Assembly (NCBI GenBank): GCA_037176885.1 | Contig: JAWWNJ010000050.1 | Location: 1,364,001 to 1,428,000, forward strand | Length of the DNA: 64,000 nt | Source of the DNA: Favolaschia claudopus | Lineage: Eukaryota; Basidiomycota; Agaricomycetes; Agaricales; Mycenaceae | Direction of reading: 5' to 3' | Shown: piece by piece, positions 1 through 11,239 of the stretch | Numbering within the stretch: position 1 is the stretch's first letter | Layout: each line of letters starts with the position of its first letter | The notes under the pieces: generated by a model | What the model was told of the DNA's origin: nothing | What the model saw: the letters and a program-made list of their open reading frames with translations, nothing else | Database searches by the model: none | Position numbers and translations under genes: made by a program

Positions 1-1270
1 AGGTCCTTTGTGGGGCCGCTGTTGGTGCCCCAACCTGTCCTGTTGCCAGGTTCAGAGCGTACCGTGAGTGTCGTCCAGCTGTCTCCCCATATGCTCCGCT
101 GTTCGTCACCTCCAAGGGTGCACCCCTCTCACGCTCCTTTGCCTCTCCGCACTTGACGACTGCCTTCGAAGGGCTGGGTATAGCTCGGGTGAGTTCACCG
201 GCCACAGTTTCCGCCGTGGAGCTGCCTTCGCTGCTGCAGAGGCGGGGTACACTCAGGAGCAGATCAAGCTCCTGGGCCGCTGGAAGTCAGACGCGTGGAA
301 GCTCTATGTTGACTGCCCCCTCTCCATGCTACGTGAGTTGTCCTCCAAACTCCACTCCACCTCTGCCGTCTATCGCTCCCGTCCTGCCTCCACACCCCCT
401 GTTGCCCCCGCTACCCCTCCCCGTCTCTTCATCCGGATTCCAGCCCGTCCCACACCTCTCCCCCCTCCACCCCCTCCCCCTTCCCTCCCTGCTTCCAAGC
501 GGTCTTCCTCGAAGCGCGCGCCTCCACCTCTCCCCCCTCCACCCCACCCCCCTGGTTCTCTCCACTTCTAAACACCCTTCTTCGAGACGTGCAGCCGCAT
601 CTGTCCCCCCTCCATCCGCTCCCCCTGCCCCCTCTACTGCAAAACGGTCTTCTTCGAAACGCGTGCCTCCATCTGTCCCCCCTCCATCCTTGCCAGCCTC
701 GCTCCCCCGTCCCTTGAGGGCGCCAAAGCCTCCTCGCACCGGACCCACACGTACTGCTGCTGTCTCCCGTCAAGCACAGTTTGCGCGGCGACGTGAGACT
801 GGCTGGCACTAGCATACTGTTTGTGGAGTGCCTCTGGCTTCTGCGCTCTTTCCTCCCCCACCTTTGGCTGGTCGCTTGCGCAGAGCTTTGTTCTTGGGCT
901 GCCGAGGCCCTCCCTTGCTGTAGAGGTATTGCGGACTCGAGAGCCGAGTCATCTGCCCAAAAGTAGACAAAAATCATATTTCTCACGCATCTCTCTCTCT
1001 CTCAGTGACTAGCGCCAATCCTGGATGGTCTGGAGAGACCAAGGGGATTGGCTAAGATCACGTCATCCCCTCCTCGTCATCTCATCTTTTTTGCTTCCTC
1101 CCACCACGTTCGCTTTCTCCCCGCCTTCGCTGCCCTCCTCCTCCTTAGTTTTTCTTTGTCGTCCCACCCTCCATCCCCAGCTTCTCCTTAGTCTTTTGCA
1201 TACCTGTGTAGATTTTTAGCTACACGGGGGGCTGCCGAGGCCTCTCTCTCAGTGACTAGCGCCAATCCCA
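1..1270 (+). mobile_element. 3' end of an Ngaro/DIRS-like tyrosine-recombinase retroelement
   Basis: Seen: a recombinase C-terminus (about 100-340), a proline/serine-rich low-complexity tail (350-780), then a split direct-repeat pattern. A segment with GGCTGCCGAGGC and CAGTGACTAGCGCCAATCC occurs at about 893-1022 and, shortened, at 1227-1269. Between them lies a unit starting TGGATGGTCTGGAGAGACC (1023-1226) that recurs on the other strand at 43412-43612. This is the B1-A2-B2 order known for Ngaro/DIRS elements. The 5' part lies outside the window, so completeness is unknown. Confidence 0.8.
40..350 (+). pseudogene. Tyrosine recombinase C-terminal domain (YR), partial, frameshifted
   Basis: This is the catalytic C-terminus of a tyrosine recombinase, the enzyme that integrates circular cDNA of DIRS/Ngaro elements. 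The visible motifs are GHSFRRGAAF (the H-x-x-R box), LLGRWKSDAW (the [H/K]-W position) and KLYVDCP (the nucleophilic tyrosine). Upstream the similarity continues in another frame (an APLFVTSKGAPLSRSF segment near 90-145), so a frameshift lies around 140-150. The frame runs on into a P/S/R-rich tail to 571. The start lies upstream of the window. A phage-type integrase is excluded by the flanking split repeats. Confidence 0.8.
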
Positions 1271-1460
1271 TCCGCCCTCCAGATCGTCGACCACGACGAG
1301 CTCAATCTTCATACAAAAATCAATAAATCTTGTTCAAAATTAATTCAACGTTCGAAATGGTCTTCGAAATGGTCTTCGAAAAAATCAAAATCAAACCATT
1401 TGGGTATCCTCGCCCTCCTCGACGACCATTTTCGATGTCGAGGAGAGAAGTCTCGCTGAT

Positions 1461-2153
1461 TTACAAGGTTTCAAGAATTTCTGTGCTCTCCAAAAGAGCA
1501 TCACGGTCATCAGTCGTAGTGAACTGAACACCGTGGGATGAGAAACCAGGTGGTTTACCCTTTGAAATCATTGTGTTCAGGTCCGGACAGTTGCGAGAAA
1601 GATGTCCATGTACGCCACAGTTGAAGCACAACCCGGCAGCAAGATATTCAGTTCGTTTCTTAACCGAAAGATTTTTGCCGTTGTCGCGAGACTTTAGCGC
1701 ATTCGTGGTAGGTTCAGGTTCTACACTGGAAACCGAGATAACGCGCCCTCCAGTACGACGTTTCCCGTTCAAATCTGAGTCCAGTTTCTGGTCATCGGGC
1801 TTGAATCGAGTCTTACTCGATTCAGCCATATCAATTTCATCGTTATCGTCGTCAACCTTGACGATAATTTCAGCGCTCTCAGCACCAGCAGTGACTTCAG
1901 CCCAAGAGGAGGTTTCCGGATCGAGTTTGTCCCGGAACATTTCCTTGCGTATGTCGGCGTTGAGGCTCCGCCAGAACATTACAACCTTCTCCTGGTTGGC
2001 TTCAAGATCAATGGTATTGTATATCCGCTCCCATTCGGCCTTTTGAATCAACACTGACTTAGTGCCTTGAAGGCAAGAACGCAATCGAGTGCGTTGCTTC
2101 TCGCGGAAGTTCACAGGAAAACAAAAAATTGAATAAACCCCAGAAGAATTCAC
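1461..2153 (-). pseudogene. Gypsy (Ty3-type) Gag remnant with CCHC zinc knuckle
   Basis: The frame shows the end of a retrotransposon Gag: a helical capsid-like stretch (AEWERIYNTIDLEANQEKVV, then FWRSLNADIRKEMF) and a zinc knuckle CFNCGVHGHLSRNC near residues 175-190, followed by PPGFSSHGVQF. Knuckles of this type bind genomic RNA during assembly. The N-terminal capsid part and the whole pol are missing on both sides, so this is a truncated copy. The stretch 1270-1460 holds no gene; it contains a duplicated GGTCTTCGAAAT word near 1358-1380. Confidence 0.75.
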
Positions 2154-2338
2154 TCAAAGTCCAAACATGCTCGTCATTCTCAACTTTACTGTTGTAAGGT
2201 TGAAGCGGCAAAGAGCAAGCAAAGACTCAAGAGGTTCAATTTTGTTTCGGCGTGAATTCCGAGGTCACGTGACACTGGCAGTTGCATGACCGTCGGCCGT
2301 TTCCGAAGTCCGAGGCCACGGAGTCAGTCAGTACTCCA

Positions 2339-2425
2339 GGACATGCTTACAAATCACCTGGACGGAGATTTGTAAACATCTGCATTCCGGAGCCCTATAC
2401 CGATGAATCAAGCTTCCCCCATCAA
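2339..2425. repeat. Dispersed repeat copy (ATTTGTAAGCATCTGCATT family)
   Basis: A segment with GATTTGTAAACATCTGCATT and CCCTATACCGATGAATC recurs at 24634-24712 and, on the other strand, at 53022-53085. The copies differ by point changes and have unrelated flanks. This copy sits just outside the CACTA left end. The 53 kb copy carries a perfect palindrome GGGGAAGCTTGCTTCCCC nearby. Family class not recognised. Confidence 0.6.
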
Positions 2426-2458
2426 ACGCCAAAACCCGTCATTGAAATTACAGATTAG

Positions 2459-2720
2459 CACTGTGCACGCAAAGGATTATGAAATTCACAACGTTGTCCG
2501 CACCTTATGTTAGAGATTTCCTGACTCTTTTCTGAAATTCATGATGTTTCTTCCTATTTCATGACAAAACGTTACGATCCGGGGTCTTGAATTTCCTAAC
2601 GACTGTGGGCCCGTTCCTAACATTATTTCATGATGTTTTGTCACGAAACTTGTGACGAGTTGTCAAGATTCCTAGCTGTTCAAATGGCTGCTGCATACCC
2701 GTATGAAACATGATGAAAGC
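2459..2720. repeat. CACTA left terminal and subterminal repeats
   Basis: The end CACTGTGCAC is followed by short repeats in both orientations: ATGAAATTCAC (about 2479), GAAATTCATGATGTTTC (about 2534), ATTTCATGACAAAACG (about 2556) and ATTTCATGATGTTTTGTCA (about 2624). These match words at the right end (8100-8262) and at 19912-20098. In this superfamily such arrays bind the transposase. Confidence 0.75.
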
Positions 2721-2763
2721 AAGGTAATACAGTGATTATTTTCAAGGTAATAAGACAATTTAG

Positions 2764-4394
2764 CTAATCCTGCGCCATTGGGAGCTCCCCATCACTCCCC
2801 TCGTCGTCCTCGCCCTCGTCCGCAAGCATTTCTTCATCTTCGTACTCATTTTCATCTTCGTCATCTTCATCCTCGTCATCTTCATCGTCGCTGTCTTCGT
2901 TACCTTTGTCTTCGTTGCCGCTGTCTCCGTTTTTCTCGCCGGTCGGATGTGAAGGGCCGCTGTCCATTGCATTCTCGATATTTTCTGCAGCCGAATCGAG
3001 TCAGTGAACATGAAGAATTGATTTTAGGACATACCGTTTGTAAGGTAGGGGCCATACAAATACGGTTGCCCCACGTGATCGAACCTTTTTCGGCCGAGGT
3101 GGTCAGTTCGACGCTCTCTGAGAGGAAAGTAGGAAATCCGGCTCAACAGTCCTGTGTAAATACATCTACAGAGCTCTCATAATCATCCCTCCTGATGTAC
3201 ACTGAAATTTGGAGGACTAGTTCCCGAATTGATGGGAGCCTTCCAATTCAGCAGTTCTGCATCCATCGGAACTAGTCCCTCAGTTCCGCAGATTTTGTCG
3301 AGTTTATAAGATAGGTAGGTAGGTATCTGAATTCTTTACAAAATTGTTGAGGCCGGATTTTCTACTTTCCTCTCAGAGAGCGTCGAACTGACCACCTCGG
3401 CCCAAAAGGTTCGATCACGTGGGGCAACCGTATTTGTATGGGCCCCTACCTTACGTCTGGGCGGAGGAGTCTCGCGAACAGCTTCCACACCTGATTGGGG
3501 TAAGTAATAATACCTTGACCCATGACGAAAACACTCACCGCGCCTTCTCATTACCTCAAGCCTTCCCACCGTCGTGTTTCCGCTCGCGACGACGGTTGAC
3601 CCCGCTCCGCGGATTAGCCTTGCCGGCAGTGTAGCCCCGAACACTGTTGATGTAGCGATGGAGAATCGCTTGAGTGGCCCAGTGCCGGGGGAATCGTTTG
3701 GCGCTGAGGTAGCTGTTGCGTCCCGCAGCCTGATCATAGTTATGAATACGAAAGTTGACAGCAGAAACGGGGGTACTCACAATCCGCAACACTTTCGCAA
3801 GATCGCCAGGGTCTTGTTCCTTCCAGGGTAAATTGAAATCAATCTTCACCTCGATGGCAATTGCACGAATGGAGGCCTAGATATGTAATAGATACTTATG
3901 GCTGGAATATAAGCGCACCTTACCTGCAGTTCGACGAAAAGATTGTGATTGTCGTCCAATCCCATTGCAGATTTGATATTGAATTTCCCCGACGGTTTGC
4001 GAATTGCAGTGATATCCTCGGTGTCGGTGTCAGTGGGGAGTTTGCTGCGACGGAGAGCTTTAGAGAGCCTCTTATTCTTGCGATTGAGGGCTTCGACTTG
4101 GTCTACAGATGAACATTAGAATTCCTGAAGAATTCGACAAGTGTAATTGACGCACTTTCCAAAGGCTGCAATTCTCTCCCTCTCGGCCGGTGTTGTGTTG
4201 GTGGTGTCACGAAGGGCAGCCGCTTGGGCGTCATTGCTTCGCGTTGGGCCTTTTTGCAGCGGCCGCGGTAGTCTTTTCTTTGCGTTGGGCAGTTTTGGCC
4301 GCAGCGTCGGCCCTGTTTTCATCGGATTGTTTTTGGCGCTCGGACTTTTTAGCCCTGCGATTCGAAGTCGGTCTGCTTCCAGCCATGAGAGATG
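2764..4394 (-). pseudogene. Second gene of the CACTA element, acidic-tailed protein, decayed
   Basis: Reading leftwards from an ATG at 4394, the product opens with a basic, coiled-coil-like segment (MAGSRPTSNRRAKKSERQ, alanine/lysine/glutamine-rich). After at least one frameshift near 4220 it continues as LRDTTNTTPAERERIAAFGK. Later exons include ALNRKNKRLSKALRRS (about 4080), IKSAMGLDDNHNLFVELQ (about 3935) and KIDFNLPWKEQDPGDLAKVL (about 3845-3780). The last exon (2967-2764) is a long Asp/Glu run. A basic N-terminus plus acidic tail suggests a DNA-associated accessory protein, but its function is unknown. The inverted repeat at 3037-3457 lies between exons. The gene is divergent from the transposase. 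Confidence 0.55.
3037..3457. repeat. Foldback insertion inside the CACTA element
   Basis: The arms at about 3037-3150 and 3345-3457 are near-perfect inverted repeats of roughly 112 bp (outer end GTAAGGTAGGGGCC, then ATACAAATACGGTTGCCCCA), separated by about 190 bp. The loop contains a poorly paired ACTAGTTCC repeat. It lies between exons of the minus-strand CACTA gene and could be a MITE inserted after the transposon. No clear target duplication was seen. Confidence 0.7.
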
Positions 4395-4630
4395 TCGAAG
4401 GTGATGGTGGGAGTGAAGAACTTCAGAAGAAGAGAGCAAGCAAAGGCATCGCCCGCTGTGGCAATTAAAGGTGACGTAACTATGACATCACCTTGCTCTG
4501 CCTCACCTCCCTCCGTCTAACAGTGCTTGCTCGTCGCCGTCCTTCACACCCAGGCCTCATCGCCTATGAAATGCGCTATCTCTGGCTACTCATCGTCTCT
4601 GTACTCCTCTTGATTGCCCACACTCCCTCA
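4395..4630. promoter_or_regulatory. Divergent intergenic region of the CACTA element
   Basis: About 235 bp separate the two divergent start codons (4394 minus, 4631 plus). It is the only place where both CACTA genes can be promoted. No canonical TATA box is obvious. The sequence is pyrimidine-rich (CTCACCTCCCTCCGTC), as is common in basidiomycete promoters. Inferred from gene layout only. Confidence 0.4.
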
Positions 4631-7600
4631 ATGACGAGAAGACTGGCACCATTCGAATGCGGCTGCGGTTGCGGCAAATTGCTCAGGACCAAGGCCGCTG
4701 AGCAGCGACACCTGGCTGGGAAAGGCCCTCTCGATGTTCGGTACTTTCAGGCAGCTACCTATGACTCCATACCTACGCCTTCCCCTTCCCCCGATCCAAT
4801 CCAAGACCAGCCTATGGACATTGATGCTTCCGAACCGGCACTCGATAATTCTGGCGAGCTCTCGGATGGATTCATGGAGGTCGATGAAGATTCCGGGCAT
4901 GTCTCGGAGTCTTCGCAGTCCGATGTCGACTCTGATGACGGTTTTTTCGCCGGGGAGAGTGAGCTGGATGAGGCAAGAGGCGTGCGATCTTCTTATGACG
5001 GAAAAATACCCACGGGGTATTACCCACCCCCCAAATCGGGAAGGTGTGACGAAACACTTTTTGCAGAGAATGCGCAAAGTCCACAAGCCACACTGCATAT
5101 CCTGCAAAGATCACCTCAATGACAATGCATGAAGGATATCTGCACCTCCTTGGCTCTCCCGCACCGTATTTTCCTTTGAGATTTGGGCTTGCAAAGCATG
5201 CCATAATTTGTGCACGTGAGCACATCAATTTCCACGATCCAGAGATCGCTCGCCTCTTGGGATGAGGGATGGGTGTCTGACGACAGTTTGGAGGACGACA
5301 ATGATTGGGATGAGGGAGAGGAGCCCTGGCAGCGAGGCTTGAGTCAGGGGGATCGTTTGGGGCTTGAAGCTGAGGCTGAGGCTGCTCGTGCAGGTGTGTT
5401 TACCAGCTCGAATAAAGCACCGACAAAGAAATGTAGCTCAAACCCTTCCGGAAGACGAGCTCAACGACATCCGCGCCTTCAACTACAAAGTTGATACCCA
5501 GATCACAGATGCTGCATACGGCAAGCTGTCTCTGGCATTCCCGCAGCTCTCCGAGCTCGACTCCCTCTACCGGCTACAGAAACGGATGTCGTACCTCTCC
5601 GGCTTCAAAGCTGTCAAGTACGACTGTTGTACCAATTCATGTATGTGCTATACAGGCAATTATAGCGATTTACAACGCTGTCCCTTCTGTCATGAGTCCC
5701 GATTCGACGTCGACGGTAAACCTCGACGTCGATACCAATACCTTCCCATCATCCCGCGACTAGTTGCCCTCTACACCAACAAAGAGCAATCAAAACAACT
5801 CCAGACCTATCGCGCCGACTTTGAATCTGACCCAGACAAAGTCAAGGATGTGTTCGATGGCAGTCACTACAAAAAACTGCTTCGGACAAATGTTACGCTG
5901 CACGGGGAAACTCTGGAGCATAGATTCTTCTCGGACCCACGCGACATTGCCCTCGGCATATCCCTCGACGGCTTCGCACCCTTCAAGCGTCGTAAATACA
6001 GCTCATGGCCAATCATCGCATTCCTCTATAACCTTCCACCCGAGATCCGCTTTCAGCTTCAATATATATTCTGTATTGAGATCCCCGGCTCGCCCAAGGA
6101 TACCGACTCTTTCATCTACCCGTTTGTGGAGGAGATGTGGAAAGCTGCCAAAGGCATACGGGCCTACGATTTCTTTCAACACCAGATCTTCAGCCTTCAC
6201 ATCTATGTTATCCTCGGTTTCGGCGACATCCCAGCCATCGCGAAGCTCTTGAAGATGAAAGGTCATAACAGTCAATCTCCCTGTCGAATGTGTTCGATCG
6301 TTGGGATACAGGCACCAAGTGAGTTGCCGCTATTTACTGTCCCTGAGCCGAAACTAAAAATATGACTAGATAAACGTCTATATGTCCCACTCTCACGACC
6401 GGACGGTGAAAAATACGACCCGCTAAACCTTCCTATGCGGGACCAAGCAACCCTCATGTCCCAAGCTCAACTTGTCATTGATGCAACGACCGACGCGGAA
6501 GAAAAGCGCCGCTCGCAAGAGTATGGCATCAAGGCTCTTACCATCTTATTCACCCTCTCGTCTCTGTCAATTCCACACTCTTTCCCATACGACTTCATGC
6601 ATTTGATCTGGGAAAATGTCATCAAGACACTCATCTTGCTCTGGGCGGGGGAACACAAAGGCATGGACGAAGGAACAGGTAATTATCACCTCGGCCCTAC
6701 CGTTTTAGAAGCGATCGCGGCGGCGGGAAAGTCGGCGGGAGACACTATTCCGTCGTGCTTTGGTCCGCGCATCCCGGACGTCCAAAAGGAGCGGTCTTAT
6801 TTCATTGCTGAAACATGGTCTGTTTGGACCATGTGTCTCGCTCCCATTCTTCTCCGCCAACGGTTCAAAAATGCGGTTTACTACACTCATTTTGTGGCGC
6901 TGGTCCGTCTCCTCAATATATGTCTTCAATTTGAAATATCATCGGAGGACATCGACACGATTGAGCGCGGAATGGCTGATTGGGTTGAGGAGTTTGAAAA
7001 GTCAGTTCTTTATTGTTCGAGATTGAGTTGCCAATTGCTGACTTGATATAGACTATACTATCAGTACAAGTTAGATCGGCTGCCTGCCTGTACCCTTCCC
7101 ATCCACGGCTTGCTCCATATTGCGCAAAGTATTCGGTTCATGGACCCGAGTTGGTGCTATTGGGCTTATCCGATGGAGAGATTCTGTGGCTCGCTGTTGC
7201 CTGCGATCAAGAGCCGACGTTTTCCGTGGGCTAGCATCGATCGGCGCATCCTCGAATTAGCGCAACTCGTTCAGATCAAGGCTATTTATTCACTTTCAAG
7301 CACTCTGGATCTTCGCCGTCGTCGGGGGATTGAAACATCAGGAATGAAGTTAGCGGCTTGTGAGTTGAAATTTATTTTCAACCTCGTAAATTATCATTCA
7401 TGCATACTTAGACCCGCGCTGTGTTCTTGTTCATCCCCGAGAAGTCCGCTCAATCTCATCTGAGCTGCGGAAGAAAATTTGCAAGTTCTTGATGTCGTGC
7501 TACAATTTAACTAACACAGAGATCAATCCCCTCGTTCCTTCCGAACTTGAACACTGGGGAAAGATTCAATGGCTTGAAGGTGGCGACATGATGCACGCAA

Positions 7601-8045
7601 GTGAGCCAAACAAGCACGAAATTCGGGACATGACCCATGTGAAGGTTTGCAACCAGAATTAATTTCAGACTGTTTACGAGCACTAATTTGTGATTCTAAG
7701 TTCAACGAAAATTACGGCCAGCTTCGCCTCCTACTGCTCATCAAATTAAACCCTTCCGAGGTATTGGGCAATGTTACAACAAAAATTCACCTCCTTGCCG
7801 TTGTTTCACGAAGCACTATGGTTCAGAGAAACCGTCTCAATATGCCGCATACAAAAGGAAAATACCACGCTACGGAGGTAATTGACGCCAATGATCTTGA
7901 ATTCTTGGTTGGGCGTGTTCCGGATCGCGGCGAGCACATATTCATCCAGCGCGTTGGATGTGACAAAGTTCTGGAGTCTCATGACGATCCGGAGGAGCGT
8001 ACTATACCACGAAATCGACGACAGACACGCGCAGACACTGCGTAG
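4631..8045 (+). CDS. CACTA Tnp2-type transposase (multi-exon)
   Basis: The transposase catalyses excision and integration of CACTA elements. The chosen ATG (4631) opens a Cys-rich N-terminus (FECGCGCGKLLRTKAAEQRH) followed by an acidic linker. From about 5440 the Tnp2 core is clear: a Cys cluster (YDCCTNSCMCYTG, then CPFCHESRF), FFSDPRDIALGISLDGFAPF, a segment around IPGSPKDTDSFIYPFVEEMW, and FGDIPAIAKLLKMKGHNSQSPCRMCSI. Introns are likely at about 6320-6369, 7001-7052 and 7362-7412 (GT-AG, about 50 nt). Later exons hold SIPHSFPYDFMHLIWENV and CYWAYPMERFCGSLLP, and the C-terminus ends at 8045. A frame change near 7640-7700 could be an intron or damage. Exon joins around 5100-5440 are unresolved. 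Confidence 0.85.
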
Positions 8046-8099
8046 ATTTGATCACAGCTTTATTTGATACATTTCTTGTAACTTTTACGGTCGTAAATG

Positions 8100-8262
8100 A
8101 AAATCCTGACAATTCATCAGTAATTCCTAATGTTTGGTAGCCTGGTAGAAAAGCGTCATGAAAGCCGTCTTGAAATTCGTGATGTGGATCCTGACGAAAC
8201 ATCAGGAATCTTGAAATTCACGATCATTGATTTGAATTTCATGACGAATACTTGGCACAGTG
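8100..8262. repeat. CACTA right terminal and subterminal repeats
   Basis: Subterminal words mirror those at the left end: GCGTCATGAAAGC, TTGAAATTCGTGATG, CTGACGAAACATCAGG, TTGAAATTCACGATCA and GAATTTCATGACGAAT. The array closes with GGCACAGTG and the TAG duplication. Confidence 0.75.
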
Positions 8263-8265
8263 TAG

Positions 8266-9171
8266 GAAGTAGCTCCGATATATCTAATCTCGCCCTCTCG
8301 GACTGCGGAGGAACGTCTGGGTATCCTAGACTAACCGCCGCCTCAATATGGTTCTGAAGATTACAATGTTTGGGCCAACTAGCTCCTTGATGAGAATAAC
8401 AAGCAACACAGTAGGTATTTGGATACAGAGATACTGGGAGACTTCTGACTCTTCATCACTAGATCCTTGAGCTGAATCAAAGCTGTCGTGGCTTCTGAGG
8501 TACGTCGCTGAGAAAGAAAATTCGATTGGCAGCTCGCTTTTCGGGTTCAGATTCGAGTAGTGTATTCCGAGTCCATCGGAGCGAAGTGCAGCTCGTGCAG
8601 TCCGTATTCTTCCACTAGTGTTGTTGTCGATATTGACGTCAAACTAACATACAGGGAGCAGCGGGACGTAGAACTCAGGCGAGTCCGCCATTTATGTTCA
8701 ATGTCCATGCCTCGCGGGTGCCGGAGCGAAGCGGAGGCGTATCTTGTTGCTGATTAGTAGTCGTGTTTGTTCCAGTCCCTAACTTAGCAAGTCGGTGTCC
8801 GAATTCCGACGCCTCATTTAATTCGTAATCGAACATAACTGAATGGGTCCCCTATGGCGCGCATTTTCCAGGTATTGTTCACCTGTCTCAGCATTTTTCC
8901 AGTACCTGACATTTCACAGCAGCTGCTTATATATATTAAGCCCAAAATTCGAAACCCAGTTCATTCATCACTACTGGCATTAACATGTCCAATGTACCGT
9001 ACCGGTATACAATCTTGCGACACACTCATTGTGCTTGTTGCAGTATGTATTTTCGACACTTGAGCAGTACGGACGGTGGACTGATCGACCACGTACGCCG
9101 AAGTTGAATCCCTAGAGACCCAACTCACTTTGAAATAAGGATGTCCTCTGTGCCGTACCCCGGGTACCCGG
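8266..9171. other. No recognisable gene
   Basis: About 0.9 kb between the CACTA element and the next candidate gene. ORFs here are short and lack motifs. There is no repeat shared with the rest of the window that I could see. Confidence 0.5.
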
Positions 9172-9453
9172 ATGGCTCCGACGCTTTCAACGTTCCCCTT
9201 CGTAAAAAACAAGATAGTCTCCGATCTCTGTTTGGAGAAAGCGAAAGATCTCAAACAGGGGCAACTTGCTGACTGGGCGTTCAAGAACGAGTAGGTCCTA
9301 AACCTGATTGTATCCAAGGCTGACAAAATTAGGCACGGGAAATTGGAGATGGAGTGTTTTGGTCGCTTCTGGCGGTCTCGTATAGCTCCTGTGGATTGCT
9401 TGCTGATGAAACATCGGCTGACATCGCTTTACGCTGTCCTCCAGCGTAAATAG
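9172..9453 (+). CDS. Possible small two-exon gene, unknown function
   Basis: Exon 1 (9172-9290) begins MAPTLSTFPFVKNKIVSDLC and continues through KDLKQGQLADWAFKNE. A 42-nt GT-AG intron (9291-9332) joins it in frame to exon 2 (9333-9453) with FWRSRIAPVDCLLMKHRL and a stop after QRK. The spliced product is 79 aa, with no signal peptide or membrane segment. The only support is the neat splice and composition. It could equally be the surviving end of a decayed gene. I do not recognise the family. Confidence 0.3.
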
Positions 9454-9483
9454 AAGTGCGGTGAGATATCGCATACTATGTAC

Positions 9484-9530
9484 TACTCGGTGTCACCAAA
9501 AGTAACCGGGATAAAAAATTGCGTGTTTGC
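9484..9530 (+). repeat. Orphan TACTCGGTG-type transposon terminus
   Basis: TACTCGGTGTCACCAAAAGT followed by AACCGGG matches the TIRs at 35429-36309 and at 61372. No inverted partner occurs nearby, so this is a truncated Tc1-like end. Confidence 0.6.
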
Positions 9531-9809
9531 AACTAGTTTTTATGGATATCTGAAGCAGATGAAAGTTTTCGCCGCTGCAAGTGACTGAGGACAGCCACAT
9601 TTTCAGTTGGGAGGAGAGGTCAGTGCAAAGGCACACAAGAAGCATTTTACACCGATCTTTTTGTCCAGAAAGGATAAGCCTGCATATAAGCTTCCTATTC
9701 ATTATCTAGGTGTATACTAAGGCTGGATATAGATACGAATATATTAGAATATAATCAATTAATTATGATTAAGTACGGGTCTCCCGTAATCTTAGAGCTG
9801 AGCACGAGC

Positions 9810-11040
9810 TCAGCCCATGTCTTCTACATCAGACAAGTCATCTGGAGGTTCCGGTTCGTCTTCGTAACTGGGGAGTTCTTGGGGCATGCGGGGTAGGCCT
9901 GTTTTTGTGAATGCTCCATACCTCCAAGAATTCAGCTAGTGCTGTGATTCCGTATCTCGGGCAGGGATATGTCCCTCGAGACTTTTTTGATGATGTACCG
10001 TTGGCTCTCATAGCGAGGACACTCGCGAAGCAGATGTTCGCGCGACTGGAATGGTTCTCCACAGGGGCAGTCAACGTCCTCAGATGGCACGAAGCGGCTG
10101 TAGTACTCGCCTGAGAAGCAGTGTCCGATGGGGCACTGTGTAACCCGCCCAAAGACTTCTCTCGACAACGACGTGAAATGTGAGGTCGGTTTTAGGGAAG
10201 GGGGGAGGCGGTTTGCCATGGCATAGCTCCCCGTCTTCTGTGCGGATTTCCATTCCTTAACCCAGGACCGGTGGACTTTTTCTTTTGATTTCCTGAGTGC
10301 ATGCGAGCGGATTCCTCCTGGTGGCACCGCAAGTTCCGTTGCGATTTTCGCCAGCACGTCCATGCTCGCTCGTTCCCGTCGATGTCGCAGTGGCCTGGCG
10401 ACCACCCAATCTCGACTTTATGTTCCGGGTCGGCGTCGAGGAAGGCACAGATTCTTTTGTGGAATATATGCGCGGAAAGTTGGCCTGCTCTGGGTTTTGG
10501 GTCACAGATGGTGTTGATAGCGGACACGTTATCTGCGAAGAAGTGAATCTCTTTTATCTGCAAATCGGTGGCGACGATGGAGATGGCTTTTGCCGCTCCA
10601 AACAGTAAGCCTGTAATTTCGCCGTCGTACACCTCGGCTCGGCTGCCCAGGCCAAAGCTTTTTGCAAAGACTTCTTTTAGATGACGGCTCCTGCGCGCAC
10701 ACGGTGTACCGCGCGTTGCGAGCCGTCGGAATAGACCAGGAGGTGGTGAGGGGAAGAACTAAATTTGCTTATCTTTTGTTTGTGTGCTTTCGCCGCTTCC
10801 TCCTTCTCCTGCCCCGCCGTTCCCGACACACGCCACCGACCCCCAAAATCCTCCTTCATGCGCCGACATGGTTCCGTGAGGTACGGGAAGATCCGTTCAT
10901 CATTTGCCGATGTCAATCCACTCTTTGAAGTTGCGTGGACTTGCGCATTCACTTTGCTCTGCGAGTTTTTCGGGCGTACTGGGAGTGGTGGTGGGACGGA
11001 AGGGGCTCGTTCTCCCCGCGAGACATCAGGCACGTGGGGG
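9810..11040 (-). pseudogene. LINE ORF2 3' end: RNase H domain and zinc-finger tail
   Basis: This is the C-terminus of a non-LTR retrotransposon polyprotein. Type I RNase H motifs appear in order on the minus strand but in shifted frames: LLVYSDGS (first Asp, about 10745), AEVYDGEITGLLFGAAKA (Glu, about 10630), HFFADNVSAI (Asp) and GWSPGHCDIDGNERA (His/Asp, about 10400). A Cys-His tail CPIGHC...CPCGEPFQSREHLLREC follows, and the reading closes with a stop at 9810-9812. Frame changes near 10690, 10360 and 10000 mark it as non-functional. The RT and endonuclease parts are missing upstream. Confidence 0.8.
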
Positions 11041-11239
11041 CACAGGTGTTGGGGGGATAGCGTTTAGTGACTCGGCGGCATCAGCGATGCCAGCTTTCAA
11101 CTCATCGGGGTCGAGCTGTTCATCGCCGTCAATGGATGATGTTGGTGATGCGCAGCGCGATTGCCGTGTATTCAGGGTACGGAACATGTCTAAATGGGTC
11201 TTGAGAGCGGTAAAACTCTGCAATTTCAAAGTGCTTTCT

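Larger units (their letters stand above)
2459..8262 (+). mobile_element. Complete CACTA (EnSpm) DNA transposon
   Basis: The ends are CACTGTGCAC at 2459 and the inverted GGCACAGTG ending at 8262. Both are bounded by a direct 3-bp duplication TAG (2456-2458 and 8263-8265), which is the CACTA signature. Just inside both ends lie dense subterminal words related to TCATGAAATTCA and TGATGTTTCGTCA, typical transposase-binding arrays. Two genes diverge from about 4400-4630: Tnp2-type transposase (+) and a second acidic protein (-). An inverted-repeat insertion sits at 3037-3457. Confidence 0.9.

Noticed and set aside
153..986. Long overlapping proline-, serine- or glycine-rich ORFs on both strands
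   Set aside because: They are frame shadows of the low-complexity tail after the recombinase; no motif in the alternative frames.
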